This document shows, piece after piece, positions 40,226-48,914 of a DNA stretch of 64,000 nucleotides; position 1 is the first letter of the stretch; the number at the start of each line of letters is the position of its first letter. The position numbers and the translations under genes are program-made. Location of the stretch: contig NC_020541.1 of the NCBI RefSeq assembly GCF_000230695.2, forward strand, positions 2,790,001 to 2,854,000, in the 5' to 3' direction. A model generated the notes under the pieces. The model was not told the DNA's origin. It made no database searches and saw nothing but the letters and a program-made list of their open reading frames with translations. This DNA comes from Rhodanobacter denitrificans. Its GTDB lineage: Bacteria; Pseudomonadota; Gammaproteobacteria; Xanthomonadales; Rhodanobacteraceae.

Positions 40226-41461
40226 CTAGCCGGTGCCCCGCCAGGCGGCGCGCAACAACCGCGCGAGTCCCGCCGGCCGGGTGCGCCCCAGCTGGATCTC
40301 CGGGGTGCCGTGCCAGCGGGCGGTCTCGGCGATCGCCCCGGCTACCGCGTGCGCCAGCGTCGGCTCCGGCGACACCGCGGGTTCCAGGAACAGCGCCTTG
40401 ACCTCGAACACGCCGCTGCCGCGGTGAGCCTTCGCATCCAGCCGGCCGACCAGCCGGCCGCGATGCAGGATCGGCAGCACGTAGTAGCCGTAGCGGCGTT
40501 TCGGCGCCGGCGTGTAGCACTCGATGGTGTATTCGAAATCGAACATCGCCAGGGCGCGAGCGCGATCCCACACCAGCGGGTCGAACGGCGACAGCAGCGC
40601 GGTACGGGTGGCGCGCAGGCGTCCGGCCAGCGCCTTGTCCAGCGCGTCGGCATGGTCGCGGTGCACATAGCCCGGTACGTTCCAGCCCGCCACCGGCACC
40701 GTCAGCAGTTCGCCGCTGGCCACCAGCGGCGCCAGTTCGCGATCGCCGACCTTCGGCTTCAGGCGGAAGTAGTCGGCGATCCACGCCGCCGGGGTCACCC
40801 CCAGCGCACGCACGCTGTCGAGGATGAATCGCTCGCGCTGCTCCGCCACCGACGGCGCGAAGGCGGGATCGAACGGCGGGTCGAGCCGGGCCATTACGTT
40901 TTCGGCCAGGTCGTAGACGCGCTGGAAGTTGTCCCGTCGCGCCACCATCAGCTCGCCCAGCGCGAACCATGCCTCCAGCCAGCGCTTCTCCGGTTTCCAC
41001 TCCCACCAGCCCGGCTTGCCGGCGACGTCCGCGCGCGCGAAATCGGCCGACCGCACCGGGCCGGAGGCGCGGATCGACTGCAGCAGCGCATCCATCTCGG
41101 TACGTTGCTCGCGGTACATGCGCGCCGCATGGCGATGCGCCCAATGATGCGTGCGGTGATCGTGGCCGCCACGGTGCCAGGCGACGTCGGCGGCGCCGAC
41201 GAAGCACGCCTCGTGCGCCCAGCACTCGGCCAGCCGCCCCTGCGCCAGCGCCTCGTCCAGCCACGCCGTGGGGTAGTTGCCCAGGCGCGAGTGCAGCACC
41301 AGGTAGGGGCTGCGCGCCACCACGTGGATGGTGTCGATCTGCAGCAGGCACATGCGCCCGATCGCCGCCACCACGTCGTCGCGCCGGGGCCGTCGCCGCG
41401 GTGGCTGCAGCAAACCCTGCGCGGCCAGTTGCAGCGCCCGCGCCTGGGCCAGGCTCAGCAC
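40226..41461 (-). CDS. Interstrand crosslink DNA glycosylase, AlkX/YcaQ type
   Basis: A 411-residue winged-helix DNA glycosylase of the HTH_42 family. E. coli YcaQ (AlkX) unhooks DNA interstrand crosslinks from nitrogen mustards. The catalytic Q-x-D motif is seen as CLLQIDTIH, within the conserved MCLLQIDTIHVVARSPYLVL block. GTG at 41461 gives a length equal to E. coli YcaQ (410) and has AGGTGAT upstream. The in-frame ATG at 41611 would add 50 unrelated residues that overlap the divergent gene's upstream region. Confidence 0.9.
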   Translation of the reverse strand: MLSLAQARALQLAAQGLLQPPRRRPRRDDVVAAIGRMCLLQIDTIHVVARSPYLVLHSRLGNYPTAWLDEALAQGRLAECWAHEACFVGAADVAWHRGGHDHRTHHWAHRHAARMYREQRTEMDALLQSIRASGPVRSADFARADVAGKPGWWEWKPEKRWLEAWFALGELMVARRDNFQRVYDLAENVMARLDPPFDPAFAPSVAEQRERFILDSVRALGVTPAAWIADYFRLKPKVGDRELAPLVASGELLTVPVAGWNVPGYVHRDHADALDKALAGRLRATRTALLSPFDPLVWDRARALAMFDFEYTIECYTPAPKRRYGYYVLPILHRGRLVGRLDAKAHRGSGVFEVKALFLEPAVSPEPTLAHAVAGAIAETARWHGTPEIQLGRTRPAGLARLLRAAWRGTG

Positions 41462-41644
41462 GCGACCATCACCTGAAGGGACACCCAACGGCGGCGCACC
41501 TTCACGACCCCATGACGCGGATAGTAAGCCGGCATATACAAAGCCCCTGCTAGCGTGAAACGCGAGTTCGGCCGAACGGCATTCCGCCCGATCGATCGCG
41601 CATGCCCGCACAGCCTCCTCCGATCATTCTGGCATGGAGTACCG

Positions 41645-42028
41645 ATGATGAAACCGCGCAAATCACTGTTGATCGTCTTCGCCACCGTCGGCCTGCTGTG
41701 CGGCGGTCCCCTGATCGCGCAGAACACCGCGCCGCAGACGCCACCGCAGGCGCCGATGGATACGGCACCCGCACCAGCTGGCACGGCGGCGGCGACCGCC
41801 ACCCTGAACACGCCGACCGGCGAACTGGTGGTGCACTCGAGCATGCCGCCGCCTCCGCCGAGCGGTCCGGCGCCCGCCTTCGAGCAGTTGTCCGGCGGCG
41901 GGAAATACATCAGCGAGGAGCAGGCTTCGGCCTATCCACTGCTCGCCAACGACTTCCTCTACGCCGACCACAACCGTGACGGCCGGATCAGCAAGAGCGA
42001 GTACGCGCGCTGGACCGCAGGCAAATAA
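41645..42028 (+). CDS. Exported EF-hand protein
   Basis: A 127-residue protein with a signal peptide (about residues 1-24), a Pro/Ala/Thr-rich disordered middle, and one C-terminal EF-hand: DHNRDGRISKSE, with D, N, D, G, I and the final E in the calcium-ligand positions. Calcium binding in the periplasm is likely; the partner is unknown. Xanthomonads carry several such single-EF-hand proteins. A weak GGAG ribosome site precedes ATG at 41645. Confidence 0.78.
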   Translation: MMKPRKSLLIVFATVGLLCGGPLIAQNTAPQTPPQAPMDTAPAPAGTAAATATLNTPTGELVVHSSMPPPPPSGPAPAFEQLSGGGKYISEEQASAYPLLANDFLYADHNRDGRISKSEYARWTAGK

Positions 42029-42143
42029 GTCCGCACGCCGCAGACGCCGGCCGCGCGCGCGGCCGGCGTTTTCACGCGCCGGTCAGCGTCGCCCATGGCC
42101 GCTCCGCTAGACTGGTCCGCCGCCCTGCCAGAACCTTTTCTTC

Positions 42144-43241
42144 ATGAAGCGATTGACTGCGGCCGCCCTCCTGGCCTTGTTCGCCGTTACCCTGGCCTCC
42201 GCCGCGCACGCGCAGAACCCGGACCCCACCGACATCCGCGCCTGCACTGCCATCGAGAGCGACGCCCAGCGGCTGGCCTGCTACGACCATGCGACCGGCC
42301 GGGTCAACCTGCCGATCGCGCAGAAGCGGGTGGACGAGACGACCACGACGCCGAACATCTTCGGCCGCGACCGCCGGAAGACGCCCAGTGCCGGCGCGGA
42401 ACCCAACAACGAAGTGGCCACGCCGCTGTCGCTGCTCGACAGCCGCTGGGAGCTGTCGCCGGAAAGCAAGCTCGGCACCTTCAACATCCGCGGCTACAAG
42501 CCGGTGTTCGTGCTGCCCGTGTTCGCCACCAGCAACCAGAACAACCGGCCGCACAGCCCGAACCCAGACAACACCGTGCCAGGTCCGGGAGAACAGCTGG
42601 ACAACGCGGAAGCGAAATTCCAGCTCAGCCTGAAGACCAAGCTGTGGCAGGGCGTGTTCGGCGACGCCGGCGACCTGTGGGTGGGCTACACCCAGTCCTC
42701 GCGCTGGCAGGTCTACAACTCGAAGCAGTCGCGCCCGTTCCGCGAGACCAACTACGAGCCCGAGGCGATGCTGGTGTTCGACACCCACTACCAGGTACTG
42801 GGCTGGGAGGGCCGGCTGCTGGGCATCGGCTTCAACCACCAGTCCAACGGCCGCGGCAACCCGCTGTCGCGCAGCTGGAACCGGGTGATCGCCAACGTCG
42901 GCTTCGAACGCGACGGCTGGACCGTGATGCTGCGCCCGTGGTGGCGCGTGCCGGAAGCACGCCGCGACGACAACAACCCCGACATCGGCAACTACATGGG
43001 ACGCGCCGAAATGCAGGTCGTGCACGAATGGCGCGGCCAGGAATTCGGCATGGCGCTGCGCCATTCCCTGCGCGGCGGCAGCCGCAGCCACGGCTCGGCG
43101 CGCTTCAGCTGGAGTTTCCCGGTGGCCGGCAACCTGCGCGGCTACATGGAGGTGTTCAAGGGCTACGGCGAAAGCCTGATCGACTACAACCACAATGCCA
43201 CCTACCTGGGGCTGGGCGTGTCGCTGCTCGACTGGTACTAG
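42144..43241 (+). CDS. pldA: Outer-membrane phospholipase A
   Basis: A 365-residue outer-membrane enzyme with a signal peptide (about residues 1-23). It cleaves acyl chains from phospholipids that reach the outer leaflet. The catalytic segment is GFNHQSNGRGNPLSRSWNR, with H, S and the downstream N matching the His-Ser-Asn triad of OmpLA. The N-terminal extension RACTAIESDAQRLACYDHATGR is common in xanthomonad homologues. The barrel ends LGVSLLDWY. A bidirectional terminator follows. Confidence 0.93.
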   Translation: MKRLTAAALLALFAVTLASAAHAQNPDPTDIRACTAIESDAQRLACYDHATGRVNLPIAQKRVDETTTTPNIFGRDRRKTPSAGAEPNNEVATPLSLLDSRWELSPESKLGTFNIRGYKPVFVLPVFATSNQNNRPHSPNPDNTVPGPGEQLDNAEAKFQLSLKTKLWQGVFGDAGDLWVGYTQSSRWQVYNSKQSRPFRETNYEPEAMLVFDTHYQVLGWEGRLLGIGFNHQSNGRGNPLSRSWNRVIANVGFERDGWTVMLRPWWRVPEARRDDNNPDIGNYMGRAEMQVVHEWRGQEFGMALRHSLRGGSRSHGSARFSWSFPVAGNLRGYMEVFKGYGESLIDYNHNATYLGLGVSLLDWY

Positions 43242-43258
43242 GTCGGGCCGCAAACGAC

Positions 43259-43287
43259 GAAGGCCCGGCGCCAGCGCCGGGCCTTCA
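43259..43287. terminator. Bidirectional terminator between pldA and the FKBP gene
   Basis: GAAGGCCCGGCGC and GCGCCGGGCCTTC form a perfect 13-bp stem with a 3-base loop between two convergent genes. Confidence 0.7.
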
Positions 43288-43326
43288 CGCATCCGCGGAT
43301 CGCGGCCTGGCCGCGCCGGCGATCGA

Positions 43327-43809
43327 TCAGTGGTGATGCCCGCCGGCGCCGTGCACGTGGCCGTGCGCCAGCTCTTCCGCGGTGGCGCCACGCACGTCGG
43401 TCACCTCGATGGCGAAATGCAGGGTCTTGCCGGCCAGCGGGTGGTTGGCGTCGATGAAGACCACGTCGTTCTCGACCTTGGTCACGGTGACGTTGATCTG
43501 GCCTTCCGGGCCGTGGCCCTGGAACTGCATGCCGGGCTGGATGTCCTCGACGCCCTGGAACGCCGCGCGCGGCACCTCCTGCATCAGCTCCTCGTGGCGC
43601 ACGCCGTAGCCTTCCTCGGCGGCCACGTCGGCGGTGAACCTGTCGCCGACCGCGCGGCCTTCCATCTGCTTTTCCAGGCCCGGCACGATTTGCCCGCTGC
43701 CATGCAGGTAGGTCAGCGGCTCGCGGCCTTCGGAGCTGTCGATGACCTGGCCCTCGTCGTCGGTCAGCGTGTAATGGAAGGCGGCAACGGCGTTCTGGGC
43801 AATCTGCAT
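43327..43809 (-). CDS. FKBP-type peptidyl-prolyl isomerase, SlyD-like
   Basis: A 160-residue cytoplasmic isomerase and chaperone. The FKBP domain is split by an inserted flap domain (about residues 75-120), as in SlyD; conserved parts are FHYTLTDDEGQVIDSS, YLHGSGQIVPGLEKQM, and NHPLAGKTLHFAIEV. The C-terminal tail is short and histidine-rich (GHVHGAGGHHH), suggesting metal binding like the longer SlyD tail that donates nickel. Start at ATG 43809. Confidence 0.92.
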   Translation of the reverse strand: MQIAQNAVAAFHYTLTDDEGQVIDSSEGREPLTYLHGSGQIVPGLEKQMEGRAVGDRFTADVAAEEGYGVRHEELMQEVPRAAFQGVEDIQPGMQFQGHGPEGQINVTVTKVENDVVFIDANHPLAGKTLHFAIEVTDVRGATAEELAHGHVHGAGGHHH

Positions 43810-43958
43810 GAGGTTCTCGCGAATAGGTTCAAGTCCGCCGGCCAGGTGCCGACACGAACCGCGCAGGTTACCAGAATCGCGAAGAACCGCCTGCAGGCCA
43901 CGGGAATGCGCCAGCGTTGGCACCGGCGAACCGGCGCGGGAATTCGAAGGGAACCCGA

Positions 43959-44444
43959 TCAGCCGGCGAGCCGGGTCCGCGTATCCTTGCCGATCTTCTC
44001 CGGCGTGTCGGTGGAGGCATAGCGTTTCACCACCTGGCCGTCCGCATCGACCAGGAACTTGGTGAAGTTCCACTTGATCGACTCGCTGCCGAGAATGCCC
44101 TTGCCCTCGCTCTTCAGCCACTTGTACAGCGGGTCGGCGTGCTCGCCGTTGACCTCGAGCTTGGCGAACATCGGGAAGGTCACGTCGTACTGGGTGCTGC
44201 AGAAGGTCTTGATCTCGGTCTCGTCGCCGGGCTCCTGGTGGCCGAACTGGTCGCACGGGAAACCGAGCACCACCAGACCCAGGTCGCGCTGGTCCTGCCA
44301 CAGCGTCTCCAGCCCCTGATACTGCGGGGTGAAACCGCATTTGGAAGCGACGTTGACGATCAGCAGGGTCTTGCCGCGCCATTCGGCGAGCGAGCGGGGC
44401 TTGCCATCGATATCGCGAACGGTGAAATCGTAGACGCTGGACAT
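43959..44444 (-). CDS. Glutathione peroxidase (cysteine type)
   Basis: A 161-residue thiol peroxidase of the GPx family. The catalytic cysteine is in ASKCGFTPQY, the resolving-cysteine region is GFPCDQFGHQEPG, and the conserved tryptophan is in KWNFTKFLVD. Cysteine, not selenocysteine, occupies the active site. Bacterial enzymes of this type usually use thioredoxin as reductant. It is divergent from metN (99 bp). Confidence 0.93.
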   Translation of the reverse strand: MSSVYDFTVRDIDGKPRSLAEWRGKTLLIVNVASKCGFTPQYQGLETLWQDQRDLGLVVLGFPCDQFGHQEPGDETEIKTFCSTQYDVTFPMFAKLEVNGEHADPLYKWLKSEGKGILGSESIKWNFTKFLVDADGQVVKRYASTDTPEKIGKDTRTRLAG

Positions 44445-44543
44445 GGACGGACTCCGTCTTGATGGATCAATCCAGCAGCATACGCCATCGACCGTGATGT
44501 CCGTGGCATAGAATGGCCCACCACCCGCAAGCCAGGCTCCGTC

Positions 44544-45554
44544 GTGATCCGCTTCGTCGATGTCCACAAGTCCTACCGCGTCGACGGCAAGGACATTCCC
44601 GCGCTGCAGCCGTTCAACCTCGACATCATGGACGGCGAGGTGTTCGGCATCATCGGTCTGTCCGGCGCCGGCAAATCGACGCTTATACGGCTGATCAACC
44701 TGCTCGAACGGCCCAGCGGCGGGCGCGTCTTCGTGGGCGACACCGAGATGACCGCGCTGGCCGAACCGGCGTTGCGCGCGCAGCGGCGCCGGATCGGCAT
44801 GATCTTCCAGCACTTCAACCTGCTCGCCTCGCAGACGGTGGCGGACAACGTGGCATTTCCGCTGCGACTGGCCGGCGAACGCGATGCCCGTGCATTGCGC
44901 GCACGCGTCGACGAGCTGCTGGCGCGAGTGGGTCTGACCGCGCATGCCGACAAGTACCCGACGCAGCTTTCCGGCGGGCAGAAGCAGCGCGTCGGCATCG
45001 CGCGTGCGCTGGCCAACCGGCCATCCATCCTGCTGTGCGACGAGGCCACCAGCGCGCTCGACCCGCAAACCACCGCCTCGGTGCTGGAGCTGCTGGCCGA
45101 GATCAACCGCGAGCTGAAACTCACCATTGTGTTGATCACCCACGAGATGGACGTGGTGCGCCGCGTGTGCGATCGCGTGGCGGTGCTCGACGCCGGCGCG
45201 ATCGTGGAGTGCGGCGCGGTCGCCGACGTGTTCCTGCATCCGCAGCATCCCACCACCAAGCGCTTCGTCAACGAGGCGCTGCCCGAGGAGGCGGCCAGCG
45301 AGCTGGCGCCGTTCGCCCGCGTGCCCGGGCGCCTCCTGCGACTGAGCTTCCGCGGCGAAGCCACGCTGACGCCGGCCCTGGGCCGCGTGGCGCGCGAGAC
45401 CGGCGTGGAATTCAACCTCCTCGCCGGCCGCATCGACCGCATCAAGGACCTGCCCTATGGCCAGCTCACCCTGGCGATGCAGGGCGAACGGGTGGACGCC
45501 GCGCTGGCCGCGCTGCGCGAGGCTGGCATCGAGATCGAGGAGTTGCACCGATGA
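44544..45554 (+). CDS. metN: Methionine ABC transporter ATP-binding protein
   Basis: A 336-residue ATPase of the D/L-methionine importer. Walker A is GLSGAGKST, the signature is [12 protein letters not shown], Walker B is [13 protein letters not shown], and the H-loop is in LITHEMD. The last 90 residues form the NIL domain, which binds methionine and shuts the transporter when the cell is replete. The start is GTG at 44544. It overlaps metI by 4 bp (ATGA), so translation is coupled. No SAM riboswitch or S-box is visible upstream. Confidence 0.95.
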   Translation: MIRFVDVHKSYRVDGKDIPALQPFNLDIMDGEVFGIIGLSGAGKSTLIRLINLLERPSGGRVFVGDTEMTALAEPALRAQRRRIGMIFQHFNLLASQTVADNVAFPLRLAGERDARALRARVDELLARVGLTAHADKYPTQLSGGQKQRVGIARALANRPSILLCDEATSALDPQTTASVLELLAEINRELKLTIVLITHEMDVVRRVCDRVAVLDAGAIVECGAVADVFLHPQHPTTKRFVNEALPEEAASELAPFARVPGRLLRLSFRGEATLTPALGRVARETGVEFNLLAGRIDRIKDLPYGQLTLAMQGERVDAALAALREAGIEIEELHR

Positions 45555-46228
45555 ACCCGCTGCCGAAACTCTTTCCGAACATCGACGACTGGGGCGAGAT
45601 CGGCCGCGCCTGCATCGACACCCTGCTGATGCTGGGCGGCTCGCTGGCGCTCACCGTGCTGATCGGCCTGCCGCTGGGCGTGCTGCTGTACCTCACCGGC
45701 AAGGGCCAGCTGCGGCCGATGCCGAAGCTCTATGCGATCGCCTCGCTGCTGGTGAACATCCTGCGCTCAGTGCCGTTCATCATCCTGATGATCGTGCTGA
45801 TGCCGGTCACCTATGCCCTGGTCGGCACCAAGCTTGGCATCCGCGGCGCGATCCCGCCGCTGGTGATCGGTGCGGCGCCGTTCTTCGCGCGGCTGGTGGA
45901 GACCGCGCTGCGCGAGGTACAGCAGGGCGTGATCGAGGCCAGCCAGGCGATGGGTGCCAGCCTGTGGCAGATCGTGCGCCACGTCTTGCTGCCCGAAGCG
46001 CGTGGCGGCCTGTTCGCCGGCATCACGGTCACCGCGATCGCCCTGGTCGGCTATACCGCGATGGGCGGCGCGATCGGCTCAGGCGGCCTCGGCGACCTGG
46101 CCTACCGCTACGGCTACCTCAGCTACAAGTCCGACTACATGCTGGTCACCGTGCTGCTGCTGATCGTGCTGGTGCAGCTGTTGCAGATGATCGGCGACTA
46201 CATCGTCACGCGTTATAAGCAACGCTGA
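45551..46228 (+). CDS. metI: Methionine ABC transporter permease
   Basis: A 225-residue inner-membrane permease with five hydrophobic helices. The coupling-helix motif that contacts MetN is seen as [22 protein letters not shown]. Length matches E. coli MetI (217). It overlaps the end of metN by 4 bp. The substrate-binding protein gene is separated by 228 bp that contain one short ORF. Confidence 0.95.
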   Translation: MNPLPKLFPNIDDWGEIGRACIDTLLMLGGSLALTVLIGLPLGVLLYLTGKGQLRPMPKLYAIASLLVNILRSVPFIILMIVLMPVTYALVGTKLGIRGAIPPLVIGAAPFFARLVETALREVQQGVIEASQAMGASLWQIVRHVLLPEARGGLFAGITVTAIALVGYTAMGGAIGSGGLGDLAYRYGYLSYKSDYMLVTVLLLIVLVQLLQMIGDYIVTRYKQR

Positions 46229-46279
46229 TCTGGTTATTTGCGTCTGGCGGCACAGGCGGCCTAGTTTCGTTGACCGCCC

Positions 46280-46372
46280 ATGAGAATCACCGCCATGAGA
46301 TTGCTGCTCGCCGCCGTCGCCGCCATCCTGGCCCTGCTCCTGCTGGCCGGCTATGCCGCGCCGAAGTCGTGA
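46280..46372 (+). CDS. 30-residue hydrophobic peptide ORF
   Basis: ATG at 46280 opens a 30-residue frame: MRITAMRLLLAAVAAI, then a leucine-rich stretch ending AGYAAPKS. It looks like an isolated signal peptide or a small membrane peptide. Its core resembles the MetQ lipoprotein signal downstream (LLLLAG), but a tyrosine stands where the lipobox cysteine would be. No ribosome site is obvious. It may be a degraded lipoprotein start or a real small membrane protein. Confidence 0.3.
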   Translation: MRITAMRLLLAAVAAILALLLLAGYAAPKS

Positions 46373-46456
46373 CGACTCCGAAAGTCATGTTTGCCCCATG
46401 TTTGTATTTGGCAGTATAGACGGCTTATCATTGTGCGCCGCACAACCGAGTCCGCC

Positions 46457-47251
46457 ATGAAACTGCTGTTTGCCTCCCTCGCCCTGACCTTGCTGTTGCT
46501 GGCCGGCTGCTCCGGCTCCGGCAAGCAGGGCGGCAACGTCCTCACCGTGGCCGCTACCGCGGTGCCGCACGCGGAAATCCTCAAGCAGGCCAAGCCGCTG
46601 CTGGCGAAGGAAGGCGTGGAGCTGCAGGTCAAGGTGTTCGCCGACTACGTGCAGCCGAACACCCAGGTAGCCGAAAAGAACATCGACCTGAACTACTTCC
46701 AGACCAAGCCCTACCTGGACGCGTTCAACCGCGAACGCGGCACCCGGCTCACCATCGTCACCGGCGTGCACATCGAGCCGTTCGGTGCGTATTCGCGCAA
46801 GTTCAAGAGCATCGACCAGCTGCCCGACGGCGCCAGCGTGACGCTGCCGAACGATCCCAGCAACAGCGGCCGCGCGCTGTTGCTGCTGGCGAAACACGGC
46901 CTGATCACGCTGAAGGATCCGACCGACGAGATGGCCACGCTGAAGGACGTCACCGCGAATCCGAAACACCTGAAGTTCCGCGAGCTGGAAGCGGCGATGC
47001 TGCCGCGCACGCTGGACGAGGTCGACCTGGCGCTGATCAACACCAACTACGCGCTGGCCGCCGGACTGAATCCCACCAAGGACGCGCTGCTGATCGAGGG
47101 CAAGGACTCGCCCTACGTGAACTACCTGGTCGGCCGCCCCGACAACCAGGACGACCCGCGCGTGCAGAAGCTGGCCCGGGTGCTGAACAGTCCGCAGATC
47201 AAGGCGTTCATCGAGCAGAAATACCACGGCGCCGTGCTGCCCGCGTTCTGA
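46457..47251 (+). CDS. metQ: Methionine-binding lipoprotein MetQ
   Basis: A 264-residue NlpA-family lipoprotein that binds methionine and delivers it to MetNI. The lipobox is LAGC at residues 15-18. Conserved segments are VAATAVPHAEIL, VFADYVQPN, NYFQTKPYL, and INTNYALAAGL. ATG at 46457 gives the proper lipoprotein signal; reading further upstream adds unrelated residues. The gap from metI may hold its own promoter. Confidence 0.94.
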   Translation: MKLLFASLALTLLLLAGCSGSGKQGGNVLTVAATAVPHAEILKQAKPLLAKEGVELQVKVFADYVQPNTQVAEKNIDLNYFQTKPYLDAFNRERGTRLTIVTGVHIEPFGAYSRKFKSIDQLPDGASVTLPNDPSNSGRALLLLAKHGLITLKDPTDEMATLKDVTANPKHLKFRELEAAMLPRTLDEVDLALINTNYALAAGLNPTKDALLIEGKDSPYVNYLVGRPDNQDDPRVQKLARVLNSPQIKAFIEQKYHGAVLPAF

Positions 47252-47265
47252 CGACGCGCTGCGCT

Positions 47266-47373
47266 CCCTCCCCTGCTTGCAGGGGAGGGCTGGGGAGGGG
47301 TTCGCTCTTGATCTGCTCTTCCCCGCCAGCCCGAGCAACCCCCACCCAACCTCCCCCTGCCTGCAGGGGGAGG
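47266..47373. repeat. Composite palindromic element between metQ and pncB
   Basis: Hairpins CCCTCCCCTGC-TTGCAGGGGAGGG (47266-47289) and CCTCCCCCTGC-CTGCAGGGGGAGG (47350-47373) flank about 60 bp containing GGGTTCGCTCTTGATC. This is the same architecture as the element at 30026-30136. It lies between convergent genes. Confidence 0.75.
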
Positions 47374-47396
47374 AGCCAAAGGCTGCCGCTATACAG

Positions 47397-48581
47397 TCAC
47401 CCCTGCGTTGCGGGGATCTCGAACACCTGGCGCAGATACGCCACGTAGGCCTCGTCCTCGCACATGTTCTTGCCCGGCGAGTCGCTCAGCTTGGCCACCG
47501 GCTGGCCGTTGCAGCGGATCATCTTGATCACGATGTTGAGCGGTTCGGGACCCACGTCGTTGGTGAGGTTGGTGCCCACGCCGAAGGCGAGCTGGCAGCG
47601 GCTGCGGAAATGCGCGTACAGCTGCATCACCCGCGGAATGTCCAGCCCGTCGCTGAACACCAGCACCTTGCTGCGCGGATCGACCCGGTTCTCGCGGTAG
47701 TGCGCCAGCACCCGCTCGCCCCAGGCGAACGGATCGCCGGAGTCATGGCGGGTGCCGTCGAACAGCTTGCAGAAGTACATGTCGAAATCGCGCAGGAACG
47801 CGTCGAGCCCGTACACGTCCGACAGCGCGATGCCGAGGTCGCCGCGATACTCCTTCGCCCACGCCTCCAGTGCCGCCACCTGCGAATCGCGCAGGCGCGG
47901 ACCCAGCGCCTGGTGCGCCTGCAGGTATTCGTGCGCCAGCGTGCCCAGCGGGGTCAGGTCGAGCTTGCGCGCCAGCCACACGTTGCTGGTGCCGGCCAGC
48001 TGTTCACCCAGCCCTTCGCGCAGTGCGGTCACCACCTTTTCCTGCCACAGCCGCGAATAGCGCCGGCGTGTGCCGTAGTCGGCGATCCTGCAGCCGGCGT
48101 AGTCCGGCGTGTCGCGCAGCAGGGCGATCTTCGCCTGCAGCCGCTGGCGCCCCTCGGCCAGATCGAGGCCGCCGCTGGTGTTGCGGAAGTACACCTCGTT
48201 GACGATCGCCAGCAACGGCACCTCGAACAGGATGGTGTGCAGCCACGGCCCGCGGATGCGGATCTCGATCTCGCCGTTGGCCGCGGCGACCGGCGCGATC
48301 GCCACGTACTTCTCGTTGAGCTGGAACAGCCCCAGGAAATCCACGAAATCGCTCTTGATGAAGCGCCACGTGCGCAGGTAGTCGAGCTCGTCCGGCGCGA
48401 AACGCAGCCGGCACAACGCCTTCAGCTCGGCGCGGATCTCCTCGATGTACGGCACCAGGTCGATGCCCGGCGTGCGGCACTTGAAACGGTACTCGACCTG
48501 GGCAGCCGGATACTGGTGCAGCACCACCTGCATCATCGAGAACTTGTACAGGTCGGTATCGAGCAGCGAGTCGATGATCAT
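47397..48581 (-). CDS. pncB: Nicotinate phosphoribosyltransferase
   Basis: A 394-residue enzyme that converts nicotinate, PRPP and ATP to nicotinate mononucleotide in NAD salvage. Family motifs are [13 protein letters not shown] at the start, the catalytic-histidine segment GTRHDSGDP, and FSDGLD. ATG at 48581 ([13 protein letters not shown]) is the family start; upstream in-frame sequence is unrelated. Length matches E. coli PncB (400). It pairs functionally with the CinA-type NMN amidase at 5222-5731. Confidence 0.95.
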   Translation of the reverse strand: MIIDSLLDTDLYKFSMMQVVLHQYPAAQVEYRFKCRTPGIDLVPYIEEIRAELKALCRLRFAPDELDYLRTWRFIKSDFVDFLGLFQLNEKYVAIAPVAAANGEIEIRIRGPWLHTILFEVPLLAIVNEVYFRNTSGGLDLAEGRQRLQAKIALLRDTPDYAGCRIADYGTRRRYSRLWQEKVVTALREGLGEQLAGTSNVWLARKLDLTPLGTLAHEYLQAHQALGPRLRDSQVAALEAWAKEYRGDLGIALSDVYGLDAFLRDFDMYFCKLFDGTRHDSGDPFAWGERVLAHYRENRVDPRSKVLVFSDGLDIPRVMQLYAHFRSRCQLAFGVGTNLTNDVGPEPLNIVIKMIRCNGQPVAKLSDSPGKNMCEDEAYVAYLRQVFEIPATQG

Positions 48582-48645
48582 CGGAGGCCGGGGAGCGGAG
48601 CGGGATGGATCATTATCCACGCGAATCGCGCAGCTTGTTCCGCGC

Positions 48646-48775
48646 AAAAAGAAACCCCATCAGCCAGGGGAGGACTGACGGGGTTTGTCAGGCGGCATCC
48701 AGGGGAGGAAATGCCGGCCCCTCAGTGACGCGATGCCCTGCGCCACTTTCTGTCGCCATCACGGCGATACACGTG
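48646..48775 (-). ncRNA. Candidate small RNA with C-rich loops
   Basis: On the minus strand, upstream of pncB, three hairpins follow each other. The first is TCGCC-GTGAT-GGCGA. The second is GGCAT, loop TTCCTCCCCTGG, ATGCC (48694-48715). The third is a 12-bp stem AAACCCCGTCAG/CTGATGGGGTTT with one mismatch and loop TCCTCCCCTGG, followed by CTTTTT (48646-48686). The third is an intrinsic terminator with no minus-strand gene before it. Both loops show the same CCTCCCCTGG, complementary to Shine-Dalgarno-like sequences, a design seen in the xanthomonad sRNA sX13. A weak TTGAAC -35 near 48804 would fit a 5' end near 48775. Confidence 0.6.
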
Positions 48776-48914
48776 GTTAGTGCGGCCAGTCGCCGATGAG
48801 TTCAACCGGCATGGCGACGCTTGTTCAGCTTTCCGACAGGCTGGCGGCCGCAAACGGGCGAGACGGTATGCGCTTCGCCGTCTACAATTTCCTCAACCTC
48901 GGGCGGGATCGACC

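Noticed and set aside
43959..44444. Selenocysteine glutathione peroxidase
   Set aside because: The active-site codon encodes cysteine and the frame has no internal TGA.
44445..44543. SAM riboswitch or S-box upstream of metN
   Set aside because: Only 99 bp separate the divergent genes and none of the conserved riboswitch blocks is visible.
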